A stretch of 64,000 nt of DNA from Lachnospiraceae bacterium UBA935 (GCA_002293525.1 DBDJ01000024.1:1-64000), one strand, 5' to 3'; shown: positions 27,619 to 37,566, numbered from the stretch's first letter. The notes: generated from the letters alone by a model not told the origin. Translations and numbers: made by a program.

Positions 27619-28644
27619 ATGAAGGAAAAGTCAGTTACACCAGAAACAGAACTCTGGAAAATCATGAACAGCATCATTACCAGTACCTGGACTGCACAGT
27701 GTGCATGTATTATTGCGAAACTTAAGATACCCGATTACATGTCTGATGGTTCCAAGTCAATTGAGGAAATTGCCAGATTTTCTAAGAGTGACATAAATTC
27801 ACTTTTCAGGATTATGCGGTTACTAACAGAAAAGGGGCTGTTTACCTATGACACTAAATCCATGTTTAGTTTAACCGAACTTGGCAAAACACTACAGTCA
27901 GACCACCCTCATTCCCTGCTATATTCGGCAACTTACTTATGTAGTAATTATCATTGGGCGTCCTGGGGCAACTTATTATATAGCCTTCAAACAGGGCAAC
28001 CTGCATTTAATAAAATATATGGTAAAGACTTCTTTTCTTTTTTAGACGAGAATAGGGAAGAAGCATTTGTTTTCAATGAATGTATGAAACAAAGGGATAA
28101 AAATAGGATAAATAATATCGTTGACTATTATGATTTCAGCAAATATAAAACTATAGTCGACATTGGAGGCGGAAAAGGCGAATTGATTTCCGAAATTCTT
28201 AAACGTAACACTATCTGTACTGGAGTCTTATTTGATAAAACAAATGTTACTGCTGAAGCATACAACAATATCAAAAACTACAAATTATTAGATCGATGCC
28301 AGATTGTCGACGGGGATTTTTTTGATGCTGTCCCCAAATGCGGAGACACCTATATTTTATCATCAATACTTCATGACTGGGATGATGAAAAGGCACTTCT
28401 TATTTTACAAAACTGCCGACAAACTTTGAGTAAATCACAAAAACTGATAATTATTGAAAAATTGCTTGATGATCAATTTGATTCCTATCAGACAAAAGCA
28501 ATGGATATTGAAATGATGTTGATTTTTGGAGGTAAAGAACGTACTCTACAAGAATATAAAAATTTATTATCGAAGGCCGGTCTTCAAATTATTACTATGA
28601 ATAAACTAGATTGGCTTGATATCCTAGAATGTGAGTTGGCCTAA
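27619..28644 (+). CDS. SAM-dependent O-methyltransferase, hydroxyneurosporene/acetylserotonin OMT family
   Basis: N-terminal winged-helix dimerisation domain (about residues 10-100), then a Rossmann methyltransferase with the SAM motif IVDIGGGKGEL, a second acidic site GDFF and the catalytic-site motif LHDWDDEKAL. About 341 residues, normal for the family. The ATG at 27619 has GGAG nine bases before it; a TTG three bases earlier is also possible. Divergent from the leuA operon, and the only gene read from this promoter; it converges on the sensor kinase gene with a 3-bp gap. Likely a tailoring enzyme for the island product. Confidence 0.87.
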   Translation: MKEKSVTPETELWKIMNSIITSTWTAQCACIIAKLKIPDYMSDGSKSIEEIARFSKSDINSLFRIMRLLTEKGLFTYDTKSMFSLTELGKTLQSDHPHSLLYSATYLCSNYHWASWGNLLYSLQTGQPAFNKIYGKDFFSFLDENREEAFVFNECMKQRDKNRINNIVDYYDFSKYKTIVDIGGGKGELISEILKRNTICTGVLFDKTNVTAEAYNNIKNYKLLDRCQIVDGDFFDAVPKCGDTYILSSILHDWDDEKALLILQNCRQTLSKSQKLIIIEKLLDDQFDSYQTKAMDIEMMLIFGGKERTLQEYKNLLSKAGLQIITMNKLDWLDILECELA

Positions 28645-28647
28645 ATG

Positions 28648-29879
28648 TTAACGCTTATCTAGATTATATAATATAATATCGATTTCAAATACTGAGTTTG
28701 ACTTACTGATACTTATATTGCCATTATGCCGGTCTACGATTTGCCTAACATTGACTAAACCATATCCGTGTTCTTCAATTGGCTGCTTAGGTAATGTCAC
28801 TGATGATTCAAATGGATTTTGGATATTTAGGTAAAGATAATCTTCTAAATATCGCGCTTTTAAAATAATGTATCGTTCATTCTCAGGCATCTTTGAATTG
28901 GCTTCAATGGCATTATCTATTAAATTTCCAAATAATATGCCTATTTCACTATATATTAAGTATAAATCTTTAGGAACTGATATTGAAGAAATAACTTTTA
29001 TATTTAAAGCCTTTGCTAAAGCAAATTTTATCCGTAACAATGAATTTAAAAACATATTCGGAGAATAGCGGATGTTTATTTTATCTATCTCAGACATATA
29101 GTCTTCCAAAATATTGGCTATATATAACGGATCATTTATAAAAAAATCATATAAAGTTAACAGTTCATTTTTATAATCATGTCTGATCTTCAATAGTTTT
29201 TGAATCTGATAATCTATTTCTTCATAATTTTTTTTCTGAAATTCAAGTTCTTGTTTATAAATAGTATTTTCATTTTTTAACGTGAATAATGTAGTCATAG
29301 TTTCTATTAATGAAAAAAAAAGATAATTTGATACAATAAAACTGATAATAAATAATGTTATTACTGCTGTTTTATTACTGATTAACATATTCAAAGTAAT
29401 AACATATGTAAATATTGCGTTAAAAATATGTGGTAATGCAAAACTTAAGGATATTTTTTTGGGAATACTTCTGATTACTATCTGTTTATTCCGGCAGATA
29501 AGAGTAATAAACAAAAAATGAATAATACTACAATATAATATTATATAGTTATTTACATAATTCTTAGTAGATCCGAGTAATCTTACTGTTACATAACTCA
29601 AAAGTTCAGAAGCCAGATAAATGGAACAGAATCCCGTAATCATGACAAATCTATAGCTACCCGGAACCTCAAAAAAAAACTGTATAGGATGACTAATAAA
29701 ACGAAAAGTAATATCAAATATGACTTTAAATATAGAAAAACTAATAATTCCAATATGTTTTGCAATAAAAAATAAGTAATATATGCCCAGCTTCTATATT
29801 TGTTTTTTGTAAAAAATCTTTTAAAAAAAACAAAAATGCATATTGAGTCTAATATATTAAAAAATAACAGCAGATGCAT
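28648..29879 (-). pseudogene. AgrC-like sensor histidine kinase, split by one base in a T9 run
   Basis: Two frames, 29879-29640 (79 residues) and 29643-28648 (331 residues), together make one 410-residue kinase: membrane segments, a coiled linker, phosphoacceptor His in KIRHDYKNE and a GHKL ATPase (NLIDNAIEA, HGYGLVNVR). The first frame breaks at nine T (forward strand A run 29671-29679). With ten T it would read on through SFFFEVPGSYRFV into the second frame. So this is a slipped-strand switch, a decay mutation or a sequencing error. The second part has its own ATG overlapping the first stop, so a shortened kinase might still be made. Overlaps the regulator gene upstream. Confidence 0.82.
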
Positions 29880-30586
29880 TATTTAAGTCTCCTTTTAACA
29901 TATTCTAAATGTTTATCTTTCAAGTATTGTTTTTTATCTCTGCTTGCATAGATCAAACTACCTGTTATTAATTTTACTTCTTCTTTATTGATCGATTTAA
30001 CGTATTTCAAATTTACTATGCAGGATGAATGTATCTGGACAAAAGTATTATTATCAATTTCTTTTAGCAATTCTTTAAATGTCATATTACATTGATATCT
30101 TTGTTTCGTTGTATGGATAAACAAAATTCTCGCACTTTTTTCAAAATAAATAATATCACTATAAAAGACAGTATAATAATTTTTGCGATAAGAAAAACAA
30201 AAAGCCATATTACATAAATCTATATAATCAATGGCTTTTGCTAAAACGTTCTTAAATCTATGGAAGGATATTGGTTTTAATAAAAAATCGAATGTTACAA
30301 CTTCGAAGACATCAAACACATATTGAGAATAAGATGTAATAAAGATTATCAGCGCGTCTTTCGTAATTCTGCGAATCACTTTAGCCAGTTGGATACCATT
30401 GACCGGCTTCATTTCGATGTCCAAGAAATAAATACTATAGATATTATTTTGATTTAATTCTCTTATTATATCGTTCCCATTATAGAATATGTCATAATCT
30501 AAGTTTTTTAAGTTCAAGTTTATTAAATAATTTTCGACTTGTGAAATATATTTTGCAGAATCATCACAAATTGCTATATGCAACAT
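29879..30586 (-). CDS. AgrA-like response regulator, receiver plus LytTR DNA-binding domain
   Basis: Receiver domain residues 1-120 (acidic pair ICDD, phosphoacceptor Asp in YFLDIEM, Thr/Ser switch ITSY, Lys in LLKPIS) followed by a LytTR domain (about 135-235, IIYFEKS, FVQIHSSCIVNLKYVKSI). LytTR proteins bind direct repeats about two helical turns apart and activate promoters. The ATG at 30586 has GGGGGG upstream; the frame extends to 30649 without support. Its own promoter carries the 21-bp motif pair, so autoactivation is likely. Confidence 0.9.
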   Translation of the reverse strand: MLHIAICDDSAKYISQVENYLINLNLKNLDYDIFYNGNDIIRELNQNNIYSIYFLDIEMKPVNGIQLAKVIRRITKDALIIFITSYSQYVFDVFEVVTFDFLLKPISFHRFKNVLAKAIDYIDLCNMAFCFSYRKNYYTVFYSDIIYFEKSARILFIHTTKQRYQCNMTFKELLKEIDNNTFVQIHSSCIVNLKYVKSINKEEVKLITGSLIYASRDKKQYLKDKHLEYVKRRLK

Positions 30587-30657
30587 TCTAAAATCCCCCC
30601 TACTAGTCAATTTATTAAAAGAATAGTAAAGGAAGCACGTGTTTGTCAAGTAATTTT

Positions 30658-30722
30658 AGTATAAAATAGCGTAAAATGTAAAAAAATACGGAATATAGCA
30701 GATAAACAACGGAATATGACAG
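30658..30722 (-). promoter_or_regulatory. Predicted LytTR operator-promoter for the two-component system
   Basis: Reading the minus strand: 21-bp units at 30722-30702 and 30701-30681, exactly 17 bp, then TATACT (30663-30658). Units match the pair at 27511-27552 (CTGYYATAnTYYGTT). No consensus -35 box. The region is shared with the divergent leuB-like operon. Confidence 0.7.
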
Positions 30723-30815
30723 TTGCTAAATAATAAGTAAAAAAATGTTAAACTCTTACTGTACAGCCTGCAACTATTGATTTTGAGTCCGCCAAAAGCA
30801 GACATAGGTATGCAT

Positions 30816-31868
30816 ATGAATATAGCGATTATTCCGGGTGATGGTATTGGTAAGGAAGTTACATCAAGCAGCATAGAACTTTTGAATCATCTGATAAGAA
30901 AATTCAACCTGAATATTGTATATGATGTTTTCCCTTTTGGGGGAGAATACTATCAGGAAACCAATATATCAATACCAGAAGAAGTATTTTCAGAATGGCC
31001 TCATAAATATAATGCGATATTGTTTGGAGCGGTAGGAAATCCTCAGATAAAAGACAATACCTATGCCAAAGATATCCTGCTGGGAATCAGAAAAAGGTTT
31101 GATCTATATGTAAATTACCGTCCCATCTGCCTTTTAAATCATCTGTACTGTCCATTGAAAAATGTCAAGGAAAGCGATGTTGATTTTGCCGTTATCAGAG
31201 AAAATACCGAGGAATTTTATATTAATAGCGGCGGCAGATTTAAAGCGGATACTATGGATGAAATAGTAATAGAGAATTCCATACATACAAGAAAGGGAGT
31301 TGAAAGAATTATTCGTTATGCGTTCGAATATGCTAAGAAATACCATAAACAAAGTGTAGTTATGAGTGATAAGGGTAACGCCATGATCTATGCGGGTAAA
31401 CTATGGTCAGATATTTTTGAATCAATCGGGCAGGAATATCCAAATATCGAAAAAAGGCATATTTATATAGATACATTACATATGGAATTAATTCGCAATC
31501 CTCAGCAACTTGATGTTGTAGTGACTTCAAATTGCTTTGGTGATATATTTACAGATGCTTGCTCACAAATTCTTGGCGGAATGGGGCTGGGATCGTCTTC
31601 AAATATAAATCCTGAAAATGACTTACTTAGAGGCATGTACGAACCAATTCATGGAAGCGCACCTGATATTGCCGGAACAAACACAGCTAATCCTATGGCA
31701 TCTATCTTGTCCTTAGCTATGTTGCTCGAAGACCAAGGACTAGAACAATATGCTAAATTACTCAGAGATGGCATTAAAAAGGCGCTTGCTCAGGGAATAG
31801 TAACATCCGATCTGGGTGGTTGTAAGTCAACAGATCAAGTTACTGATTTTATAAAAGACCTATTGTGA
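30816..31868 (+). CDS. Isopropylmalate/homoisocitrate/tartrate dehydrogenase family (LeuB-like)
   Basis: NAD-dependent oxidative decarboxylase that turns a hydroxy-diacid into a longer 2-oxoacid. IIPGDGIGKEV, then VNYRPI and FAVIRENTEEFY; SDKGNAM resembles the tartrate/homoisocitrate branch more than classical LeuB. The metal-binding TSNCFGDIFTDA and MYEPIHGSAPDIAG are intact. About 350 residues. ATG 30816 is preferred because AGG sits seven bases upstream; ATG 30810 and TTG 30777 are alternatives. First gene of the plus-strand island operon; with LeuA, LeuC and LeuD it completes a chain-extension cycle. Confidence 0.83.
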   Translation: MNIAIIPGDGIGKEVTSSSIELLNHLIRKFNLNIVYDVFPFGGEYYQETNISIPEEVFSEWPHKYNAILFGAVGNPQIKDNTYAKDILLGIRKRFDLYVNYRPICLLNHLYCPLKNVKESDVDFAVIRENTEEFYINSGGRFKADTMDEIVIENSIHTRKGVERIIRYAFEYAKKYHKQSVVMSDKGNAMIYAGKLWSDIFESIGQEYPNIEKRHIYIDTLHMELIRNPQQLDVVVTSNCFGDIFTDACSQILGGMGLGSSSNINPENDLLRGMYEPIHGSAPDIAGTNTANPMASILSLAMLLEDQGLEQYAKLLRDGIKKALAQGIVTSDLGGCKSTDQVTDFIKDLL

Positions 31869-31887
31869 ACATAATTGAGGTGAAAGA

Positions 31888-33480
31888 ATGAAAAAAGTTA
31901 TTTTTGTAATACCAACAGGCCGATATGCCTTAGGAACACAGATTTGCGCACCTACAAGATTATTATTAATTTCTAGCTATATTCAGGAAATATATCCTGA
32001 TATTAATTTTGAAATTATTGACATGAATTTATGGGGTATTCCCTTAAATGAAAATGGGGAATTAAAATTATACAACAAATTATTGCTTGAATTAAAAGAA
32101 AAAGTTGATGATGAAACTCTACTGGGATTTTCTTTAACTGCAAATTACGAAATATTACATGCACTTCCAATCCTTAAATTATGTAAAAAAGAATTTGACA
32201 ATCCTGTTATTATTGGCGGCTGTTCTGCGACTACTTGCTATAAATTAATTTTGGAGAAATATCATGAATATGTTGATGCCGTATGTCTGGGTGCCGGCGA
32301 ACTGACTTGGAAAGAAATTATTGAGAACTATAACGATAACAAGGTTAATTATGCTCAAGTCCATAACATTGCTTACCGTAAAAAAGACCAAATAACTTTA
32401 ACCTCAGTCCAAAAACCACTTGATTTTGATGATATTCCACCCATAAACTTTGAACCATTGAGCGGAAATATAGAAAAATATAATTCTATCGCTTTTAATA
32501 CCTCACGTGGCTGCGCATGGCATTGTGAATTTTGTCAGGAAAAAAAATTATACCCGAAATTTAGCAGTAGAAGCGTTCAGAAAATAAAGACCGACTTAGA
32601 AAATCTGTCAAAAGTAACAGATAAGAAACTACTTATGCTAAGCGACCCTTTATTTGGTCTTGATTATCAAAGCTGTATTGATATTGTGAAAGTATTTAAT
32701 GTAATGGGATTTGAATATCAATTTGGAACCAGATGTGATGTCTTTCACGAAGACTTATATGCAGAAATGGGGCAAAACTGCCGATTGATATTTTTCGGAT
32801 TTGAAAGTGCAAGTCCTGATCGACTGCTTCAGATGTTAAAAACCAAAAACCCTGAACAATACTTGTCAAATATGCTGGATCAAATTGAAAAGTGTTTTAA
32901 AAACAATATTTTTGCTACCATGGCCGTTATGATTAATTATCCTAGAAACACAAAGAAAGATTTGGAAATGATTCTAGAATATAATGATAAGATCCGAGAA
33001 CGCTTAGAACCGCCTGGCAATTATAAAGGGTACCTATACCGGACATACCCGTTCTATATCTATCATAATGATTATTATCAGTCTATACTGGAAGAACTGG
33101 AACAGGATGGAGTAACTTATAAAAGCGTATATCCTCAGGAATTTCATAAAATAGTTATCCCCGAAAACTTTGAGCTGGAAATACATAACAGCAGTTTTGA
33201 CTTAAATATAGAAGAATTATATGATTACTGGAATAAAATACATGGACTGTCTATGTTAGAAAATAAGGATTGTGTTGATGCTCTGCGAGGATTTTATGGA
33301 CCTAATCTGAATTTAGTAAAAGTTTCAAAGAAACATGAAAATGACCTGTTTATAGATGGAGACATCTTAAATTTAAGCAATATTATCGAAAATATTGACA
33401 AATTAGATTTAAAATATCCCGAATATCAGCTAAAAGACGCAAGAGCAGCATTCTTAAATCCCTTTCAAGATTACATATAA
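31888..33480 (+). CDS. B12-binding-domain radical SAM protein 1
   Basis: Residues 1-150 form a Rossmann-type cobalamin-binding-like domain (GFSLTANYE, VIIGGCSATT, GAGELTW). The radical SAM core follows with SRGCAWHCEFC near residue 210. A C-terminal extension of about 150 residues is unassigned. Class B relatives methylate unreactive carbons or rearrange rings. The classical DxHxxG cobalamin motif is not seen, so cofactor use is inferred from domain layout. GAGGTG precedes the ATG. Lies 19 bp after the leuB-like gene. Confidence 0.82.
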   Translation: MKKVIFVIPTGRYALGTQICAPTRLLLISSYIQEIYPDINFEIIDMNLWGIPLNENGELKLYNKLLLELKEKVDDETLLGFSLTANYEILHALPILKLCKKEFDNPVIIGGCSATTCYKLILEKYHEYVDAVCLGAGELTWKEIIENYNDNKVNYAQVHNIAYRKKDQITLTSVQKPLDFDDIPPINFEPLSGNIEKYNSIAFNTSRGCAWHCEFCQEKKLYPKFSSRSVQKIKTDLENLSKVTDKKLLMLSDPLFGLDYQSCIDIVKVFNVMGFEYQFGTRCDVFHEDLYAEMGQNCRLIFFGFESASPDRLLQMLKTKNPEQYLSNMLDQIEKCFKNNIFATMAVMINYPRNTKKDLEMILEYNDKIRERLEPPGNYKGYLYRTYPFYIYHNDYYQSILEELEQDGVTYKSVYPQEFHKIVIPENFELEIHNSSFDLNIEELYDYWNKIHGLSMLENKDCVDALRGFYGPNLNLVKVSKKHENDLFIDGDILNLSNIIENIDKLDLKYPEYQLKDARAAFLNPFQDYI

Positions 33481-33493
33481 GTAAAAGGAACTT

Positions 33494-35005
33494 ATGAAAA
33501 ACCTATTAAACAATTCATTAACTGAATACGCGAAGCTTCCCTGCTTGATTGATGGAGACAGGCAAATATCCTTAAGTTTTAACGACATAAATAAAATGTC
33601 TGCGGGAGTAGCTGAATACCTTCGAAAAGAATATGGAATCGCTGCTTCACAAAAAATTACATTAATCTATCATAATTCCTTAGAATATGTAATTATCTTT
33701 CATGCACTGATAAAGCTAAAAGCCATTCCAATACCTTTATCAGACGAATTAACTTTACCCGAATATACTCAGTATTTATCTTTTATTAATCCAGCGCGGA
33801 TATTGGTCAGCAAAATGGAATTATATACTTCTTTGCATGAAAAATTTGATACTGTTGTGAGGCCCCTTGAATATTCTACTATCTTACTAATGAAACACCA
33901 TCCCGAAATTTTTTGTAATTATCCGGATTACTGTGACGACGAAATTGGGGTGATTATTTTCACGTCCGGCACAAGTAATAATCCTAAAGGGGTATTATTA
34001 AAATTTAACGGCTTAATGAAAGCCCTTGAACAATGTGCATCCCGATTCAAAATCTATTGCGGAACCCGCACATTTCAAGTTATGCCTTTCTCTCATGCCG
34101 AAGGATGTTTTTCAACCATGTTTTTACCGTGGATCTCCGGATCCAGTGTAGTCTTTATTAATAAACTTGATATCAATAAAATAATGAATTACTGGAAGTA
34201 TGTTTATGAGAATAATGTAAATTACTTGATTGTATTGCCGGCATTATTACAAACACTTCTTGATGTATATAGAGAAGCGAATGATAATTTCTATATTGCA
34301 CAGTATGCCAAATGCGGATCTTCATTCCTGTCACCCAAAACCAGGGAAGATTTTGAAACTAAGTTCCGGATTAAAATTATTGATGTATACGGTTCAACTG
34401 AAGCAAATGCTATATCAGTCGGAGATACCGAATTAAACAAATACGACTATTCTGTGGGAAAGCTAACACATATATCCGACGTAAAAGTAAATAAAGAAAA
34501 CGAAATAATGGTAAAGAATTCGAAATGGTTTGCTGGATATCTGAATGCCCCCGATACAACCGCCAATGTTTTTGACGGTACTTGGTACAAAACCGGTGAT
34601 CTGGGACAAATTAAAAAACAGAAACTTTATCTATGGGGGAGAAAAGATGACATCATTAATAGAAACGGATACAAAATCACCCCACAGGAAATAGATGCCA
34701 TAGTTCAAAAAGACCACTTCGTTTCCGACTCGTTTACTATTGGGGTAAAAGATCAGCATATGAATGATGTAATTATTACTTTTGTTATTTTGAGAGATCA
34801 TACAATAAATCTTGACATTATTAAAAAGCAATTGTATTTGAAGTGTATGGAAAATCTTTCCGTTTATAAATTGCCTGACAGAATTATTTTTACCGATAAG
34901 ATACTTCGCAATTCAGTTGGAAAACCTTCCAAAAAGCGAATGACTGATCTATATAATCAAAATACTATTCATATGAACTCCATTTTTCTTACGGATGAGA
35001 GGTGA
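33494..35005 (+). CDS. Acyl-CoA synthetase/AMP-dependent ligase
   Basis: ANL-superfamily adenylating enzyme: P-loop motif IIFTSGTSNNPKGV near residue 155, IDVYGSTEANA in the A5 position, YKTGDLG and GRKDDIINRNGYKITPQEID hinge, catalytic Lys region NSVGKPSKKRM at the C-terminus. 503 residues, full length. It probably activates a carboxylic acid and loads it on the ACP encoded at the end of this operon. The acid specificity is not readable by eye. Confidence 0.88.
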   Translation: MKNLLNNSLTEYAKLPCLIDGDRQISLSFNDINKMSAGVAEYLRKEYGIAASQKITLIYHNSLEYVIIFHALIKLKAIPIPLSDELTLPEYTQYLSFINPARILVSKMELYTSLHEKFDTVVRPLEYSTILLMKHHPEIFCNYPDYCDDEIGVIIFTSGTSNNPKGVLLKFNGLMKALEQCASRFKIYCGTRTFQVMPFSHAEGCFSTMFLPWISGSSVVFINKLDINKIMNYWKYVYENNVNYLIVLPALLQTLLDVYREANDNFYIAQYAKCGSSFLSPKTREDFETKFRIKIIDVYGSTEANAISVGDTELNKYDYSVGKLTHISDVKVNKENEIMVKNSKWFAGYLNAPDTTANVFDGTWYKTGDLGQIKKQKLYLWGRKDDIINRNGYKITPQEIDAIVQKDHFVSDSFTIGVKDQHMNDVIITFVILRDHTINLDIIKKQLYLKCMENLSVYKLPDRIIFTDKILRNSVGKPSKKRMTDLYNQNTIHMNSIFLTDER

Positions 35006-35008
35006 CAA

Positions 35009-35953
35009 ATGACAGGAATTTCTTACGCGGATTATTATTTGCCCCAAAATAAAATAAGTATTGGTCAATATATAACAGATAATAAAATAAATGTAAATAT
35101 TGAAGAATTTACTTCATTCAGCGGAATTGAGTATATATACATATTAGAATCCAAAGATTATATTGGCATATTAAAAAGTATGCTGGATAAGTATTTTGAT
35201 AACAGCAACTGTGACCCGGCAAATTTTAAACATATTATTTATACAAACTTATCAAATTTTACTCAAGACAATGTTAACATCCCTTATCTGCTGCAAAAAG
35301 ATTATGGATTAGAAAACGCCTCGATTATTTATTTAAATAATGCATGCGCCAGCTGTATACAGGCTATTCAAATAGGTTCGGCACTGATTAAGGATAAAAA
35401 AGATAAGATACTAATTCTATCAGTAACTAGCAATTTAACGGATAAAGACCGTTTCATGGATATAACGGTTACTGGTGATGCGGCTGGAATACTGATTTTA
35501 TCATATGAAGACCATGCAAAAATTGAGATTATTGACTCGTTTTCAATGGCGGACGGAAATTATAGCTATAATTTATACTATCAGAAAGAGTTTAAGGTTG
35601 ACAAATTAAGGTTATTGATAGGAAATATAATTGTCACCCAAAAAATGCTGTTAAGAAACAACTTAGAAGCTAATAGTATCAGCATGTATATACCGCAAAG
35701 CATAAATACTGAGGTATATAAAATGTACGCTAAATACTTAAATATCTCAGACAAACAGATGTTTTTTGATAATATAAGTAACGGCGGGCATTTAGAAAAT
35801 GTGGATACTATCAGAAACCTCTTGTCTTGCATCGATAACATGAAAGAAGGTGATTTATTTATAATAATGGGAATTGGCTTGCTTAGTTTGGATGCAATGT
35901 ACAGTGTGATTTTATGTAAAAATAACAAATATTCTGAAGGGATCGTATTATGA
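35009..35953 (+). CDS. Divergent KAS III (FabH-like) condensing enzyme
   Basis: Thiolase-fold protein of 314 residues. Cys113 in NNACASC sits where FabH has its acyl-accepting Cys (ACAG). The other two triad members differ: the FabH PHQAN His region reads IPQSIN (Gln230), and the GNTSA Asn region reads SNGGHLENVD, with His261. It may thus be an acyltransferase or a non-decarboxylating condensing enzyme rather than a normal FabH. GAGAGGTGA precedes the ATG. Overlaps the following radical SAM gene by ATGA, indicating coupling. Confidence 0.8.
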   Translation: MTGISYADYYLPQNKISIGQYITDNKINVNIEEFTSFSGIEYIYILESKDYIGILKSMLDKYFDNSNCDPANFKHIIYTNLSNFTQDNVNIPYLLQKDYGLENASIIYLNNACASCIQAIQIGSALIKDKKDKILILSVTSNLTDKDRFMDITVTGDAAGILILSYEDHAKIEIIDSFSMADGNYSYNLYYQKEFKVDKLRLLIGNIIVTQKMLLRNNLEANSISMYIPQSINTEVYKMYAKYLNISDKQMFFDNISNGGHLENVDTIRNLLSCIDNMKEGDLFIIMGIGLLSLDAMYSVILCKNNKYSEGIVL

Positions 35954-37551
35954 AAATATTATTATGTATCGTGTATAGCAAGGAATTAGATGAACGCCAC
36001 GAAGATATTGGTTTATGCTCTATCTCAGCTTTTCTTAGATCCAAGGGATTCCATGTAAAACTAATCGGATATACAGAAAATAGAATAATAGAGAATATTG
36101 AACAAATTATAGATTTTGAGCCTGATATAATAGGATTTTCCGTGTATGACTTGTCCAAAGATGCTACTTATAATATTATTCAAGTCATGAAAAATCAACT
36201 ATCAGGTACTAAAATTGTAATAGGCGGTTATTATCCCACTTATTATGCCAAACAAGCTCTCGAAGAGAATAAATTAATTGATTATGCGATAAAAGGAGAG
36301 GGCGAATTTGCATTTTATAAATTAATGCTTGCAATCAAAGATAATAATGGTTTCGAAAATGTACCCGGGTTAGCTTATCGGGAGAGAAATCAAATAAAAG
36401 AAAATGACATTACTGAATTGATTGAAGACTTAAATATGCTTCCTTTTCCTTCTAGGGATATGCTTATTGATAATAAACTTAAGATTGCACAAGTCTATTC
36501 ATCGCGAGGCTGCATCCGAAAATGCAGCTTCTGTTGTTCAAATGATTTCTGGAAAGGTAAATGGAGAGGCCGATTACCGGCAGATTTTGTTGATGAACTA
36601 GAAATAATTGTGAACACCTGTCATGTTAATAAATTCTTTATTATTGATAACAGTTTTGAGGATCCCGGTTATAATTTAAAACGTCTTGAAACGATAGCCC
36701 ACGAAATTATCAATCGAAATTTAAAAATCTCCTATCATTGTAATTTCAGAGCGGAAATCAGCAGAAAAATGCCTAAGGAATTATTAGTACTTCTGGCAGA
36801 ATCAGGATTATGCAGTATTTTATTTGGATATGAGGCTGCAAATATGCATGATCTGAAAGTTTATAATAAGTATGCAACGATAGAAGATAATGTAAACGCC
36901 ATTGAGATGTGCAATGGATTACCGATTACCATTCAAATAGGATTCATTAACTTTAACCCTTATTCGACTTTTGAGAGTTTAAGAAAAAACCTGGAATTTA
37001 TGGAGCACTATCATCATTGTACAATGTATAATATTGCCAGCAGAGTAATGATCTTTAGTGGAACTGAAATGAAAACCTCTTTAAAAAAAGAGGGTTTATT
37101 ATATGACGAAACCCCCTTTGGTTATAACTATCGCGAGCCTAGAATAGCCGCTCTGGCCAATTATATCGGTTCTTATATGAAAACTCTAAACAAAACCGGA
37201 TACGGTCCTGATCGTTTTTACTATTATAAGGTCAATCATAGTAATATGTTAGCCCATGAAAAAAAACTCTTTTACCATGAAAATAAACAACTTGAATATG
37301 AAATCATCAATAGCCATGAGGCAAGAATTAATGAAATACTCTGTTCTTTTGATCATGATAATGCGAACTGGTTCCGGCTTCTTTTAGAACTTTCAGAAGA
37401 TAACTGGAACAAAAAATATGCTGATATAATAATGAACAAATATCTAAATCTGGATTTAGTAAAACAGATAGCCTTGGCAATTGACAAAGAAATCGCTAAT
37501 ACACATGCACGTTTAAAAGAAATAAATAGTAAGTATGATATTTTATATTAA
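35950..37551 (+). CDS. B12-binding-domain radical SAM protein 2
   Basis: Starts with a cobalamin-binding-like domain (DIGLCSISAFLRSKG, IGFSVYDLSK, IVIGGYYPTYYA, GEGEFAF), followed by the radical SAM core with SSRGCIRKCSFC near residue 190. The long C-terminal region is unassigned. 533 residues, paralogous in layout to the protein at 31888 but clearly different in sequence. It lies between the KAS III gene and the ACP gene, so an ACP-bound substrate is possible. Confidence 0.82.
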   Translation: MKILLCIVYSKELDERHEDIGLCSISAFLRSKGFHVKLIGYTENRIIENIEQIIDFEPDIIGFSVYDLSKDATYNIIQVMKNQLSGTKIVIGGYYPTYYAKQALEENKLIDYAIKGEGEFAFYKLMLAIKDNNGFENVPGLAYRERNQIKENDITELIEDLNMLPFPSRDMLIDNKLKIAQVYSSRGCIRKCSFCCSNDFWKGKWRGRLPADFVDELEIIVNTCHVNKFFIIDNSFEDPGYNLKRLETIAHEIINRNLKISYHCNFRAEISRKMPKELLVLLAESGLCSILFGYEAANMHDLKVYNKYATIEDNVNAIEMCNGLPITIQIGFINFNPYSTFESLRKNLEFMEHYHHCTMYNIASRVMIFSGTEMKTSLKKEGLLYDETPFGYNYREPRIAALANYIGSYMKTLNKTGYGPDRFYYYKVNHSNMLAHEKKLFYHENKQLEYEIINSHEARINEILCSFDHDNANWFRLLLELSEDNWNKKYADIIMNKYLNLDLVKQIALAIDKEIANTHARLKEINSKYDILY

Positions 37552-37566
37552 ACGAAGGGAGTTTAT

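Noticed and set aside
30656..30874. 72-residue minus-strand frame upstream of the response regulator, considered as a signal peptide gene for the AgrC/AgrA pair
   Set aside because: It overlaps the start of the leuB-like gene and both predicted promoter elements, and has no processing motif or AgrB partner.
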